NCBI GenBank assembly: GCA_016192995.1
Contig: JACPTB010000001.1
Span: 129,110-193,109 of the forward strand
Direction: 5' to 3'
Source of the DNA: Candidatus Woesearchaeota archaeon
Lineage (GTDB): Archaea > Nanobdellota > Nanobdellia > Woesearchaeales > DSVV01
Length of the DNA stretch: 64,000 nucleotides
The notes under the pieces were generated by a model. It did no database searches, was not told the origin of the DNA, and saw only the letters and a list, made by a program, of their open reading frames with translations. The position numbers and the translations under genes are program-made. Of this stretch, positions 33,936 to 42,499 are shown piece after piece; position 1 is the stretch's first letter; every line of letters begins with the position of its first letter.

Positions 33936-35230
33936 CTTTGATACATAACTAATCTATTTCTACCTTTATGCTTTGCTTGGTAAAGTGCAGCATCGGCTTT
34001 ACCTTTCATTGTTTCAGTTAATATTCTAATTGGTGCAGAATCACAATTACGTAAGAATGCTTCAGGAGTTGTATACTCTCGTTTAAGCCTAGAACTTAAA
34101 CGTTTATATGCATGAGGAACTGCTTCAGCTAGTTCAACCATCCGTTGAAATTGTTTTGGTGTACCTGTATAATCTTGACGTAAAAATTCTTTCTGAGGTG
34201 GACTTGCAGTTACAAACTGAGCTAAATAATCTCTTCCTTCTCTTGAATATAACACCTTCATTTCAACGTCAAAATCACTTGAATGTACTGCACCTTCACT
34301 TAAAGTAATCGGAGGTGTTCTTCCTTTTGGCGTTTCAATGCCTTGTTGCGTGTCAGCTGTTACCTTTTGTCTTGCTCTGTCAGCAACAGCATATACATGA
34401 TCTCTTCCTATATCAAAATACACTACTAATTTTTCTTCTCCGCCTACACGTATAACAACTTCATCTTTTGGTCTAGAGTCATTACCTGACCTACTACTTG
34501 ATCTAAGAGAGTTTGCTGTTGCTTGTAATGCAATATCTCCAATATCATGGCCGAATTTATCATTATAATCTTTAAAATGATCAATATCAGTCATTACTAA
34601 AGCAAATAAAGGTGATCTTTGCTCTGTAAGTGCAGTTTTTACTTCTTGGTCAAGACGTGGTAGTACTACATTTTCCCAATAATGTCTATTAGGTAATTCA
34701 GTTAATTGGTCTGTATGAGCTAAGTGAGTGGCCATATCACGTTCTCTTGCTGCTTGATCACGTTGTTGAAGGGCTCGTTGATAGTTAAGGGCATCGCCTA
34801 CTATAGTTCCAATCAAAGCAAAAATTGGTTCGTATGTTTTTCTTTCTCTGCCCATAGTATACAGATGAGCAGTTTGCTTAAGTCCAATAATTGCAGCCTG
34901 TTGTTCGTTATGAGAAACTATTCTTCCAGCTAGATCTTTTGAGTGGTAAATTGTTACAGGTTTATGACAATCATCTATTGGTAATGTTCCTGTTGTTGGA
35001 TCATTAAATACAAGTCTTAAACTGCTGGTTGCATCATATTCTTCAAAAACTCTATTAACATCATTAGCAAGATCTTCTAAAGCTTGGAATCTAGAAATAT
35101 GACCTAATTCAGCCTGCAATTCAGCACTTTGGCTAGTTGTTAATCTACTTAAATCATGTCTTAAGCTAGCATCACGTGCTAATTGTCCTTGTACAAATTG
35201 CTCTAAGTCAAATTCTCTCTTGTTGCCCAT
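33926..35230 (-). CDS. GGDEF-domain protein (degenerate GGEEK), possibly truncated
   Basis: 434 residues. The N-terminal ~150 residues look like a GAF-type sensor (VTIYHSKDLAG, AIIGLKQTAHLYTMGRER). The GGDEF domain starts at HTDQLTELPNRHYW, then DIDHFKDYNDKFGHDIGD, and RVGGEEKLVV near 262: the signature is GGEEK, with Lys where Phe is normal. A ~110-residue insert follows before the typical final ALYQAKHKGRNRLVMYQ. Diguanylate cyclases make c-di-GMP in bacteria; they are rare in archaea and activity here is doubtful. The last three residues and the stop come from element P3. Confidence 0.88.
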   Translation of the reverse strand: MGNKREFDLEQFVQGQLARDASLRHDLSRLTTSQSAELQAELGHISRFQALEDLANDVNRVFEEYDATSSLRLVFNDPTTGTLPIDDCHKPVTIYHSKDLAGRIVSHNEQQAAIIGLKQTAHLYTMGRERKTYEPIFALIGTIVGDALNYQRALQQRDQAARERDMATHLAHTDQLTELPNRHYWENVVLPRLDQEVKTALTEQRSPLFALVMTDIDHFKDYNDKFGHDIGDIALQATANSLRSSSRSGNDSRPKDEVVIRVGGEEKLVVYFDIGRDHVYAVADRARQKVTADTQQGIETPKGRTPPITLSEGAVHSSDFDVEMKVLYSREGRDYLAQFVTASPPQKEFLRQDYTGTPKQFQRMVELAEAVPHAYKRLSSRLKREYTTPEAFLRNCDSAPIRILTETMKGKADAALYQAKHKGRNRLVMYQRAV

Positions 35231-35279
35231 AGTGTAATTATAATAGTCCAGAATGATATATAAATGTTCTTATTTTTTT

Positions 35280-35495
35280 GTACGTAATAAGTCTTTTTTA
35301 GTTTTAGCGCCGGTTCAGCTTTTTAATCATATTTCAATTGGATTTTTCTCTCTATAAATATAATCCCGACTCCCTCAATAATATAAATCAAGGATTCATA
35401 AGTTGGCTTGCGTCTGGGATTATAAGACTTGCCTATCGGCAAGGAACCCCGAAAAATCCCCAAAATGAATTTAAAATCCAGACTTATTACGTACT
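35280..35495. mobile_element. Palindromic element P4 with a nested insertion
   Basis: 216 bp with terminal repeats GTACGTAATAAGTCT as in P2 and P9, and the same arms (left GTTTTAGCGCC; right arm partly lost). The central stem GGATTTTTC/GAAAAATCC is present, but the loop is split by about 95 extra bases that themselves contain inverted repeats (CTTGCC/GGCAAG; ATAATCCC/GGGATTAT). The target duplication is unclear (ATTTTT/ATTTTC). Its right end provides the TAG stop of the neighbouring coiled-coil gene. Confidence 0.75.
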
Positions 35496-35748
35496 ATTTT
35501 CTACTCTGAGATGTTTTTTTGCCAAGTCTTAATCCATCAACATCAATACTCATTTCTAATAAGTGTTTATTGGCTTTATCTTGTTCTTTTTCAAGCTGAT
35601 GGACTTTGTTGGATAAACGATTATTCTCTAGTTTTAGTACATCGATCTGGTTTTCTAATGCTTTAAACTCATGGTGCAGTTTAACAATATCCTTCCGAGC
35701 TGCATGAAATGAACTAACAACCACTTGTTGAAATTGTGAAGATGCCAT
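35494..35748 (-). CDS. Small coiled-coil protein
   Basis: 84 residues from the ATG at 35748, which lies 25 bases behind TTTATATATACTTT (leaderless start). Heptads run through most of it (FKALENQIDVLKLENNRLSN, KVHQLEKEQDKANKHL). Coiled-coil dimers of this size are common structural or adaptor proteins; no family recognised. The stop codon is formed by the end of element P4, so the original C-terminus may have been different. Confidence 0.6.
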   Translation of the reverse strand: MASSQFQQVVVSSFHAARKDIVKLHHEFKALENQIDVLKLENNRLSNKVHQLEKEQDKANKHLLEMSIDVDGLRLGKKTSQSRK

Positions 35749-35865
35749 AGATATGTTTCTGGAAAAAGAAAGTATATATAAATGTTTCGGAACTGTTGTT
35801 ACCAATTAGTTACGAAGTACCTTAAACCCTCGATTTTGAGCTTTATAAGCTGTAGTTCGCTTTTC

Positions 35866-36009
35866 ATGGTACGAATTTTTTGCGAACTTGGTTTTCTTGT
35901 TTTTGGCGCAATTGGATTTCCTGAATTTATTGCTCCAATCATTAAATATGCTACATCTGAATTAGCTTTCATTTTTTATAAATTCATCCATTATTTTGAA
36001 AATTTTTGA
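35866..36009 (+). CDS. Possible 47-residue membrane peptide
   Basis: A short frame starting MVRIFCELGFLVFGAIGF with a hydrophobic first half and an amphipathic remainder. GCTTTATAAGC lies 17-26 bases ahead, fitting a leaderless start. It fills an otherwise empty 300-base gap between 35749 and 36106. No homology recognised; it may be a chance frame. Confidence 0.35.
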   Translation: MVRIFCELGFLVFGAIGFPEFIAPIIKYATSELAFIFYKFIHYFENF

Positions 36010-36064
36010 GACAATGGATGATTGTAGATGTAATCACTCTTTTTAAAAAAGACCGATAAGTTAC

Positions 36065-36103
36065 ATGTAAGTAACATTTATATATTAGTTTGTTTACTTA
36101 CAT
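36065..36103. promoter_or_regulatory. Operator-like inverted repeat around TATA box
   Basis: ATGTAAGTAA (36065-36074) and TTACTTACAT (36094-36103) form a perfect 10-bp inverted repeat with TTTATATATTAG between. The ATG of the winged-helix gene follows three bases later. Protein bound at both arms would cover the TATA box, so repression by the gene's own winged-helix product is likely. Confidence 0.6.
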
Positions 36104-36106
36104 AAT

Positions 36107-36679
36107 ATGCGCGGTTTAAAACGAGAACAGATATTACGGGTATTATTAGCTGAAAGCAAAGTCCTGAGTAAAAATGAACTCTCTAAAAAAGCGCAATGTA
36201 CGCGGCAATGGGTTATTTTATTTTTACGAGAACTCGAAAAGAAACATTTTTTGAAAGATACAAAAGTAATCAATCCAATTGGCTTAATCAACTATTGGCT
36301 TACTATCCATAAACAGCCAAAAAAATATCGTGAATATATGATTAAAGAACCATTAAAATTACTAAAAAAGTGTAGATTAAGTTATGCACTTACGACATAT
36401 CAAGCAGAAAATATCGTTCAACATCATCTTTTCCCAACACGAATTGATCTTTATATTAAAAAAGAAGATTTGCAGCAATGGCATACATTACTTATGAACG
36501 AAGGACTTTATGGAAAAGGGAACATTCGGATTATTATAGAAGAAGAGCATGTGCATTATGGAAAAAGAAAGTTAAATGGGCTATATATAGTTTCATTAGC
36601 ACAAATGATAGTTGATCTATTTACAGAAGGAGGATCAGCAGCAGAAGCCGCAGAAATACTCTTAAAAAAGTTGAAATAA
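36107..36679 (+). CDS. Winged-helix regulator/antitoxin of a nucleotidyltransferase pair
   Basis: 190 residues. The N-terminal winged helix reads KREQILRVLLAESKVLSKNEL, then KAQCTRQWVILFLRELEKK. The remainder (LIDLYIKKEDLQQWHTLL, IVSLAQMIVDLFTEGG) resembles the C-terminal part of AbiEi-like antitoxins (SLAQ..VDLL). It precedes a nucleotidyltransferase gene by one base, forming a type IV-like toxin-antitoxin pair. A perfect inverted repeat in the promoter supports autoregulation. Confidence 0.72.
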   Translation: MRGLKREQILRVLLAESKVLSKNELSKKAQCTRQWVILFLRELEKKHFLKDTKVINPIGLINYWLTIHKQPKKYREYMIKEPLKLLKKCRLSYALTTYQAENIVQHHLFPTRIDLYIKKEDLQQWHTLLMNEGLYGKGNIRIIIEEEHVHYGKRKLNGLYIVSLAQMIVDLFTEGGSAAEAAEILLKKLK

Positions 36680-36680
36680 T

Positions 36681-37466
36681 ATGTATGCTGAATTTGAAAC
36701 AAAAACATCCTACAAATATTTGCAAGAAGTAGTTGCTGCATTAGATGAACCAATCTGTATTCTTGGAGGATGGGCAGTATTTCTCCATGTGAATAAGGAT
36801 TTTCAGAAAGCTCAAGGAAGACCATATTTAGGAAGCAGGGATATTGATTTAGGATTTCATCTTGATAAAAACGCAACAATGGAACAAATGGAGAATTCTC
36901 CCTTATATCATTCTTTAGACATCTTACAAAAGAAACTGAAGTTTAAATCTGTTTCGTTCAGATTATTAAAAGAAATACATACTGAAACAGAAGAAGAGAT
37001 TGGAGAAGGAACAATTATTCCAGCGCATTTTATTTTCCCCATGTATGTTGATGTTTTGGTTGATAATATTCCCCAGAACTTTAAGCGTTTTTTTCATTTT
37101 AATCCTGCGGATGAACCTTTGCTGAGGTTTGTTTTTGAAAATTATTTGTATGGAGAAGAAGTTAAAGGGTTTAACAAAAAACTATGGTTGCCAAAGCCAG
37201 AACTGTTGCTAGCTACAAAGTTCAATGCCTTGCAGTTGCGTGATAAAGAACACAAGAAAGTAAAAGATATTTGTGATATATTTGCATTGCTTTGGTATAC
37301 ACAACAAAGTCCACAGCAATTAGTTGAGAAGATTATTCAATTTGTTCCACAAAAAAGTTTTCAAAGAATAATATCAACAATTGATAAAGATGATTGCCAA
37401 AAAGCAGCACTTCAATTAGGTCATAGTGCTGATGAAGTAAGAAGAGTATTTGAAAGTTTGAGCTAA
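36681..37466 (+). CDS. Nucleotidyltransferase toxin (AbiEii-like/MNT fold)
   Basis: 261 residues. ICILGGWAVFLH (GGxA, about 30) and YLGSRDIDLGF (G-S-x-D-I-D, about 54) form the nucleotidyltransferase active site. LLLATKFNAL and KDICDIFALL follow the K-x..D-x-x-D-I pattern of the AbiEii family. It lies one base after the winged-helix gene, and its stop touches the convergent CNNM gene. It would be expected to modify tRNA or protein with a nucleotide. Confidence 0.8.
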   Translation: MYAEFETKTSYKYLQEVVAALDEPICILGGWAVFLHVNKDFQKAQGRPYLGSRDIDLGFHLDKNATMEQMENSPLYHSLDILQKKLKFKSVSFRLLKEIHTETEEEIGEGTIIPAHFIFPMYVDVLVDNIPQNFKRFFHFNPADEPLLRFVFENYLYGEEVKGFNKKLWLPKPELLLATKFNALQLRDKEHKKVKDICDIFALLWYTQQSPQQLVEKIIQFVPQKSFQRIISTIDKDDCQKAALQLGHSADEVRRVFESLS

Positions 37467-38732
37467 TTATTTCTTATCTTTTAATTTAATAATTCTTACT
37501 GATTTAATTCTTTGGCTTTGCTTTTCTTCAACAATATATAAAACTCCGCCTACTTTAAGCTGCTCTTTTTCGCGCGGGATTCTTCCTAGTTTAAACATAA
37601 CATAACCTGCAAGGGTGTCAAAATCAGGTGTTTCTTTCAAGCCAAGCTTTAATTCTTTATTAAGCTCTTTTATTTCTGCTCTGCCTTCAACGATCCATTC
37701 ATGATGCTTGATTTTCTTAATAAGCTGTTCATCAATATCGGTTTCATCTTTAATTTCACCCACTATTTCTTCAAGAATATCTTCAATAGTTACTGATCCT
37801 ATGACTAAGCCATGCTCATCAATGACAATAGCCATATGCTGCTTTCTTTTCCTGAATTGGTGCAGCAAAGTGTCGATTTTTTTGGTTTCAGGAACAAAGA
37901 ATGGCTCTTTCATCATATCTGCTACACGGACATCCAGTTTATTATTTTTCAAATGATTAAGAATATCTTTGATATACAAAATACCAATAATTTTATCCTT
38001 AGTAGTCTCATAAACTGGGACACGTGAATAATTATATAATAAGATGGATTCAAGCACTTCATGAAGTTTTTTATTCGCGTCAAGGGCAAACATATCGTGC
38101 CGCGGCACCATAATTTTGTTGACACTTGTTTTATCAAGATTAAATAAGTTGTGAATCATTTTTTTCTCAATATCTTTAATCTCTCCTTCCTGTTCGCCTA
38201 TGCTGATCATGGTTTTCAATTCGTCCACAGTCACTAACGGTCGTCGTGTTGTCGCGCCAAATATTTTAGTAATATAACTAGTAATTTTGTTTAACACAAA
38301 AGTTAACGGCCAAAAGAGAACGACCGTAAATCTCATTAATTTAGCTAATGACAGCACAATTTTTTCTGCATGCTGTGTGGCTAATGTTTTAGGAGTGATT
38401 TCTCCAAACACCAACAACATAAACGTCATAATTCCTGTAGTAATTGCAATAGGATTTTGAAAGGGCAGATTATATTGTTGAAATAGCTCTAGAGTAATAA
38501 CCGTAGCAAGCGCTGACGATCCAACATTGACTAAATTATTTCCAATGAGGATAGTGCTGAGCAATGTAGGAGTATCATCTTTTAATTTTTTAACAATATC
38601 AGCATTTTTCTTCTGTTGCTCAACTAAATGCATCATTCTTAAACTGCTGACACTCATAAACGCAGTTTCAATCAATGAAAAAAAGGCTGATAATAAGATG
38701 AGTACTCCAAGTAGTATTATTTGTCCAATCAT
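37467..38732 (-). CDS. CNNM/CBS-domain transporter family protein (CorB/TlyC-like)
   Basis: About 421 residues from the ATG at 38732. The N-terminal CNNM (DUF21) domain has four hydrophobic segments and begins LLSAFFSLIETAFMSVS, with LIGNNLVNVGSSALAT and FGEITPKTLATQHAE, family landmarks. Two CBS domains (about 200-320: KIMVPRHDMFAL, RVPVYETTKDKIIGILYIKD, HMAIVIDEHGLVIG) and a C-terminal CorC/HlyC domain follow. Relatives export or sense Mg2+ with ATP bound to the CBS pair. It lies just before tRNA-Ser. Confidence 0.92.
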   Translation of the reverse strand: MIGQIILLGVLILLSAFFSLIETAFMSVSSLRMMHLVEQQKKNADIVKKLKDDTPTLLSTILIGNNLVNVGSSALATVITLELFQQYNLPFQNPIAITTGIMTFMLLVFGEITPKTLATQHAEKIVLSLAKLMRFTVVLFWPLTFVLNKITSYITKIFGATTRRPLVTVDELKTMISIGEQEGEIKDIEKKMIHNLFNLDKTSVNKIMVPRHDMFALDANKKLHEVLESILLYNYSRVPVYETTKDKIIGILYIKDILNHLKNNKLDVRVADMMKEPFFVPETKKIDTLLHQFRKRKQHMAIVIDEHGLVIGSVTIEDILEEIVGEIKDETDIDEQLIKKIKHHEWIVEGRAEIKELNKELKLGLKETPDFDTLAGYVMFKLGRIPREKEQLKVGGVLYIVEEKQSQRIKSVRIIKLKDKK

Positions 38733-38787
38733 AACTATCAAATATTGTGAAGAATAGGGTGTTTATATATTTTCTTTATAAAATAAA

Positions 38788-38892
38788 CGCCGTCGCCCGG
38801 ATTTGAACCGAGATACCCTTGCGGGAACAGGATAGCAGGTTTCAAAACATGAACTTCCAGTCCTGCGCATTACCAGATTGTGCCACGACGGC
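38788..38892 (-). tRNA. tRNA-Ser (GGA) with intron
   Basis: Acceptor GCCGTCG/CGACGGC, discriminator G. The anticodon stem CAGGA/TCCTG carries loop CTGGAA plus A38, anticodon GGA. A 21-base insert lies at 37/38, the canonical archaeal intron position. The long variable arm (TTCCCGCAAGGG) is the class II hallmark of serine tRNAs, and G73 fits seryl-tRNA identity. T-arm CTCGG-TTCAAAT-CCGGG. CCA is not encoded. Confidence 0.9.
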
Positions 38893-38954
38893 ATAGGAAT
38901 CATGAGGTACTGCCTTTTTTATAAATGTAATGCTTCCTTCAATTTCTGTGTTAC

Positions 38955-39108
38955 GGCTCTGGTGAAAATGTAGTTTTAGCGCCCATTCTGTGAAGCTTTT
39001 TTTAGATAACTGTGGGGATTTTTCGGAGTTCCAGAGAGAAAAATCCAATGTTTTAATCACTTTTGAAGCTGAACTGGCGCTAAAACCTGAAAGATTTTCA
39101 CCAGAGCC
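38955..39108. mobile_element. Palindromic element P5
   Basis: 154 bp with 15-bp terminal repeats GGCTCTGGTGAAAAT. A perfect 9-bp target duplication CTGTGTTAC flanks it (38946-38954, 39109-39117). Outer repeats resemble P3 and P8, but the interior (GTTTTAGCGCC/GGCGCTAAAAC arms, stem GGATTTTTC, loop GGAGTTCCAGAGA at 39025-39037) matches P9 and P2, which have different outer ends. It sits between tRNA-Ser and HicB. Confidence 0.85.
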
Positions 39109-39152
39109 CTGTGTTACGATAATTTTATATAGACAATAGATATTATTATAAT

Positions 39153-39377
39153 ATGGCAAATAAAAAAGTTGATTTTACTATAATTATTGAACAAGGCGAA
39201 GATGGATGGTATATTGCTAAGGTTCCTGATATTCCAGGATGCTATACACAAGGCAAAACTATTCCTGAATTATTGGAACGTATAAAAGAGGCGATTGAAG
39301 TTTGTTTAGAAGCAGAACATGAAGAAATTGAGCCAATGAAATTTATAGGAATTCAACAAATTCAAGTTCAAAGATGA
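39153..39377 (+). CDS. hicB: HicB-family antitoxin
   Basis: 74 residues with the HicB RNase H-like core: FTIIIEQGEDGWYIAKVPDI, PGCYTQGKTIPEL, then a helix ERIKEAIEVCLEAE. Tight order with HicA (4-base overlap, ATGA). No C-terminal HTH or RHH domain is visible, so DNA binding may depend on the complex. AATTTTATATAGA lies about 25 bases ahead of the ATG. Confidence 0.9.
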   Translation: MANKKVDFTIIIEQGEDGWYIAKVPDIPGCYTQGKTIPELLERIKEAIEVCLEAEHEEIEPMKFIGIQQIQVQR

Positions 39378-39607
39378 CAAAATTAGTACCAATTTCTGGA
39401 AGAAGATTGTGTAAAATATTATTAAAGTTAGGATTTGAACAAATTCATGGCAAAGGAAGTCATGTCAGGTTTAAACATACAGATGGTAGAGTGACAGTTG
39501 TTCCAGTTCATGGCAATGAAGAAATCGGTATCAGCTTATTGGGAGAAATTCTAAAGCAGGTTAAATTAAATAGGGAAGAGTATGAACAATTAAGAAGACA
39601 AGTATAA
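39374..39607 (+). CDS. hicA: HicA-family mRNA interferase toxin
   Basis: 77 residues of double-stranded RNA-binding-like fold: ISGRRLCKILLKLGFEQI, then the active-site GKGSHVRFKH (catalytic His) and VPVHGNEEIG. HicA cuts mRNA and tmRNA until bound by HicB. The ATG overlaps the hicB stop. HicB-first order is the reverse of the textbook hicAB but common. Confidence 0.92.
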   Translation: MTKLVPISGRRLCKILLKLGFEQIHGKGSHVRFKHTDGRVTVVPVHGNEEIGISLLGEILKQVKLNREEYEQLRRQV

Positions 39608-39629
39608 TAAATAATATTTCCTATAAGGT

Positions 39630-39938
39630 CTATTCCAACATCTCTATCTCAATATTCAATCCTTCAGGAATAGGAACTCTCATTACTAACCGCAATGCAC
39701 GTTCATCTAAACCCATATCAAGAAGTCTTTTATGAATACGCATCTCATATCGTTCCCAAGAAGCTTTACCTTCACCAGATGGGCTTCGTCTTGTAGTTAA
39801 TTTTAATCGTTTAGTTGGTAAAGGAATAGGTCCACGCATATCAACACCAGTTTTTTGTGTAATATCTTTAATATATTCACATACTTGGTTGATCTTGTCT
39901 ATGTCGGTACTAGATAATTTTATTCTTGCTTTTTGCAT
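39630..39938 (-). CDS. rpsJ: Ribosomal protein S10
   Basis: 102 residues: KARIKLSSTDIDKINQVCEY, RGPIPLPTKRLKLTTRRSPS, then EMRIHKRLLDM and VPIPEGLNIEIEM. These are S10/uS10 landmarks. It follows EF-1alpha by 52 bases on the same strand, the usual archaeal tuf-rpsJ order. A short AT hairpin lies between the genes (AATTTTCAATTAGCAT...). Confidence 0.95.
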   Translation of the reverse strand: MQKARIKLSSTDIDKINQVCEYIKDITQKTGVDMRGPIPLPTKRLKLTTRRSPSGEGKASWERYEMRIHKRLLDMGLDERALRLVMRVPIPEGLNIEIEMLE

Positions 39939-39990
39939 GGTTTTTTACCTAGTATGCTAATTGAAAATTAGCATACATTATTTTATACAT

Positions 39991-41280
39991 TTAAACTTTT
40001 TTAACTAAATCAATGCACATTCCTGCTGCAACCGTTGAACCACTGTCCCTAATTGCAAATCTTGATAATTGAGGGAATTCTTTTTGTTTCTCAATTACTA
40101 GAGGATGTGTTGGCTTGATTTTAACAATAGCTGCATCGCCATTTCTTAAAATATCTTTGTTCTCAGTGATCTCTGCTCCTGTTGCAGGATTCATTTTCTT
40201 AACAATTTCAGTAATTTGACAAGCAACTTGCGCAGTGTGTACGTGGAATACTGGTGTATAACCTACCGTAACAACACTAGGGTGGTTTAATACTACAATC
40301 TGTGCAGTAAATTCACTTGCAACTGTTGGAGGATTATCCGGATGTCCAAGAACATCGCCACGAGCAATGTCTTTTTTAGCAATGCCTCGCACGTTAAAGC
40401 CAATGTTGTCTCCTGGTTTAGCTTGTTGATATTGTTGGTGGTGCATTTCAATGGTTTTAACTTCACCATTAACACCTTTACCTTCCCTGCCTGGAACAAA
40501 TATTACTTTGTCGCCTACTTTCATAATACCAGTTTCAACTTTTCCAACTGGCACAACCCCAATGCCTGTGATGTTATACACATCTTGAATAGGAACTCGC
40601 AATGGCAAGTTGGTTGGTTTATCTGGGAGTTTTAGCTGATCAAGAGCTTCTAATAATGTTGGTCCTTTGTACCAAGGCATAGCATCTGATCGTTTTACAA
40701 TGTTTTCTCCTTTTAATGAAGCAGCTGCAATAAAGTTAACTGTTTCAGGTTTATAACCTACTGATTTTAGTAAAACACTTACTTCTTGTTTTACTTTGTT
40801 ATAACGATCTTCTTTGTGATCTACACCTGAAATATCCATTTTGTTAATGTTGACAATTAATTGTCCCACACCTAAGGTTCTTGCGAGGAATACGTGTTCT
40901 TTAGTTTGTGCGTTAATTCCATCGTTAGCTGCTACAACTAATACAGCTGCATCAGCTTGGCTTGCACCAGTAATCATGTTTTTAACGAAATCTTTGTGTC
41001 CTGGAGCATCAATAATAGTAAAATCATACTTAGCTGTTTCAAATCTTTTGTGAGCTAAGTCAATAGTAACTCCTCTTTCTCGCTCTTCCTTTAAATTGTC
41101 CATAACAAAAGCAAACTCAAATCCGCCTTTACCCAATTCTTGAGCTTTTTCCTTTAATTTTCGCATGCTTTGTTCATCAATAGAACCTGAGTCATATAAT
41201 AATCTACCAACAGTAGTAGATTTACCATGGTCAACGTGTCCGATAAATACAAGGTTTATGTGTTCTTTATTAGCTACCAT
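39991..41280 (-). CDS. tuf: Elongation factor 1-alpha
   Basis: About 429 residues. G1 [10 protein letters not shown]2 region [12 protein letters not shown]3 DAPGHKDF, G4 NKMD, and domain II/III motifs ([28 protein letters not shown]). This is archaeal/eukaryotic-type EF-1alpha, delivering aminoacyl-tRNA to the ribosome. The ATG at 41280 is preferred over an upstream TTG because AGGAGG lies eight bases ahead of it. S10 follows in the same operon. Confidence 0.97.
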   Translation of the reverse strand: MVANKEHINLVFIGHVDHGKSTTVGRLLYDSGSIDEQSMRKLKEKAQELGKGGFEFAFVMDNLKEERERGVTIDLAHKRFETAKYDFTIIDAPGHKDFVKNMITGASQADAAVLVVAANDGINAQTKEHVFLARTLGVGQLIVNINKMDISGVDHKEDRYNKVKQEVSVLLKSVGYKPETVNFIAAASLKGENIVKRSDAMPWYKGPTLLEALDQLKLPDKPTNLPLRVPIQDVYNITGIGVVPVGKVETGIMKVGDKVIFVPGREGKGVNGEVKTIEMHHQQYQQAKPGDNIGFNVRGIAKKDIARGDVLGHPDNPPTVASEFTAQIVVLNHPSVVTVGYTPVFHVHTAQVACQITEIVKKMNPATGAEITENKDILRNGDAAIVKIKPTHPLVIEKQKEFPQLSRFAIRDSGSTVAAGMCIDLVKKV

Positions 41281-41416
41281 ATTCAATTCCTCCTATTAAT
41301 TATATTACAATCTTTTTAAATATAGTAATTTTCTTTCCTTTTTTATTACTTAGAGCTTTTGTTCTGCTCCAGTATCATTTCATAAATTAGCATCTCTTTA
41401 TAAATGTTATTATAAG

Positions 41417-41449
41417 GAATTTTGAAAACCATTCAGGGTTTCAAAATTC
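41417..41449. repeat. Isolated hairpin next to P6
   Basis: GAATTTTGAAA and TTTCAAAATTC form an 11-bp stem around an 11-base loop. It lies just before the target duplication of element P6, in the 400-base gap between EF-1alpha and the next gene. It may be a fragment of a similar element. Confidence 0.4.
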
Positions 41450-41461
41450 TGGGCAAGCATA

Positions 41462-41627
41462 GGCTTCATCCAAAAAATGGCTGCCGCCAGGTTAGCACCT
41501 TCGAAACTTCGCGTGTTATCTTCGCTTAAACGGTCGTGCTCCGAAGGAGCCAACCCTCCGACCTCTTTTAATGAGTATTTCAAAGAGTTTCGACCTGAGG
41601 GTGCTAACCTTATTTTTGGATGAAGCC
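41462..41627. mobile_element. Palindromic element P6
   Basis: 166 bp with terminal repeats GGCTTCATCCAAAAA / TTTTTGGATGAAGCC (one base variable near the inner end) and a perfect 9-bp target duplication GCAAGCATA (41453-41461, 41628-41636). Nested arms AGGTTAGCACC/GGGTGCTAACCT and TCGAAAC/GTTTCGA follow, then a small GCTCCGAAGGAGC hairpin. It lacks the TTCCAGAGA loop. Confidence 0.82.
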
Positions 41628-41687
41628 GCAAGCATAAAAAGGTTTATAATTGCAAGATAGTTACTTTGTTATTTGTAGTGATGTTTA

Positions 41688-42266
41688 ATGGATACAACCG
41701 GATTTAACTTATGTGAAATAACTCAAACAGAGTATAAACGAAGATTTGATGATTGGGTAAGATTAGCACAAAGGCGTTCTGCTCCTCGTTTTCATTTTGA
41801 TGATGCTTATTTTTCTTTGGAGAATCCATTAGTGATACCCTTGAATGCATTGGATACTCCAAATGATTACGCAGATCTCTTTCGAAAGTTGGCAGATCAT
41901 CCTCATGCAGATTTAATTGCAGTAAGAGATCGATATAAGTGGATTAAAAGAAGAGGACTAACAGGAACGTTTGATGTTTCTGGATTAGGAGTGATAGCTC
42001 ATCAACAGATTAATGCGTATGTCCAAGAGCATGGAGCAGAAGATGATTGTATTTTATGGGAGACGTTTGAGATGAAGTATAGATTAGAACCTTACGATGA
42101 TTGCAGTCCTATGAAAAGTGCAGTTCTAAGATTTGTGGTTAGGAAGGGGAATGTTGTTGGTTATTATTTACGTGTCGGCAACAAACTTGAACAAGCGTTC
42201 TCCATTCAGCATTCAGGAAAAAATTATGGCAGGGTCAACCATGCAATAGTTGATCCCTCAAAATAG
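41688..42266 (+). CDS. Hypothetical protein, 192 residues
   Basis: Not recognised. The protein is soluble and rich in Asp, Arg and aromatic residues (KRRFDDWVRLAQRRSAPRF; YRLEPYDDCSP). There is no signal peptide. The stop codon TAG is formed where element P7 joins: the last base of TAG belongs to P7, and the untouched site on the far side would read TAA, so the insertion preserved the protein end exactly. GGTTTATAATTG lies about 45 bases upstream. Confidence 0.6.
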   Translation: MDTTGFNLCEITQTEYKRRFDDWVRLAQRRSAPRFHFDDAYFSLENPLVIPLNALDTPNDYADLFRKLADHPHADLIAVRDRYKWIKRRGLTGTFDVSGLGVIAHQQINAYVQEHGAEDDCILWETFEMKYRLEPYDDCSPMKSAVLRFVVRKGNVVGYYLRVGNKLEQAFSIQHSGKNYGRVNHAIVDPSK

Positions 42267-42456
42267 GCACAATCCAATTTGTAAGTGATATTACGAAAAG
42301 TGCCACCATCTTTTTTGCGAGGCTTATCTGATGTTTCATCAAATGCTATCCGAGGTTCCAGAGAGGATAGCATCTTCCATAACAAACATCTACAGCCGAG
42401 CCGATGGTGGCTGCCGAAGGCATTTTCGCAATATCACTCATTTTTTGGATTGTGCC
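42266..42456. mobile_element. Palindromic element P7
   Basis: 191 bp with terminal repeats GGCACAATCCAA / TTGGATTGTGCC and an 8-9 bp target duplication (C)TCAAAATA (42257-42265 and from 42456/42457). Inner arms run AGTGATATT.CGAAAA and ACCATC/GATGGT. The central stem TGCTATCC/GGATAGCA is capped by GAGGTTCCAGAGA (42352-42364), identical to the P1 loop although the stems differ. It lies at the stop codon of the preceding gene. Confidence 0.82.
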
Positions 42457-42499
42457 TCAAAATAAAAACAATTAAATAGTATGAAAGCTACTTGGGAGC

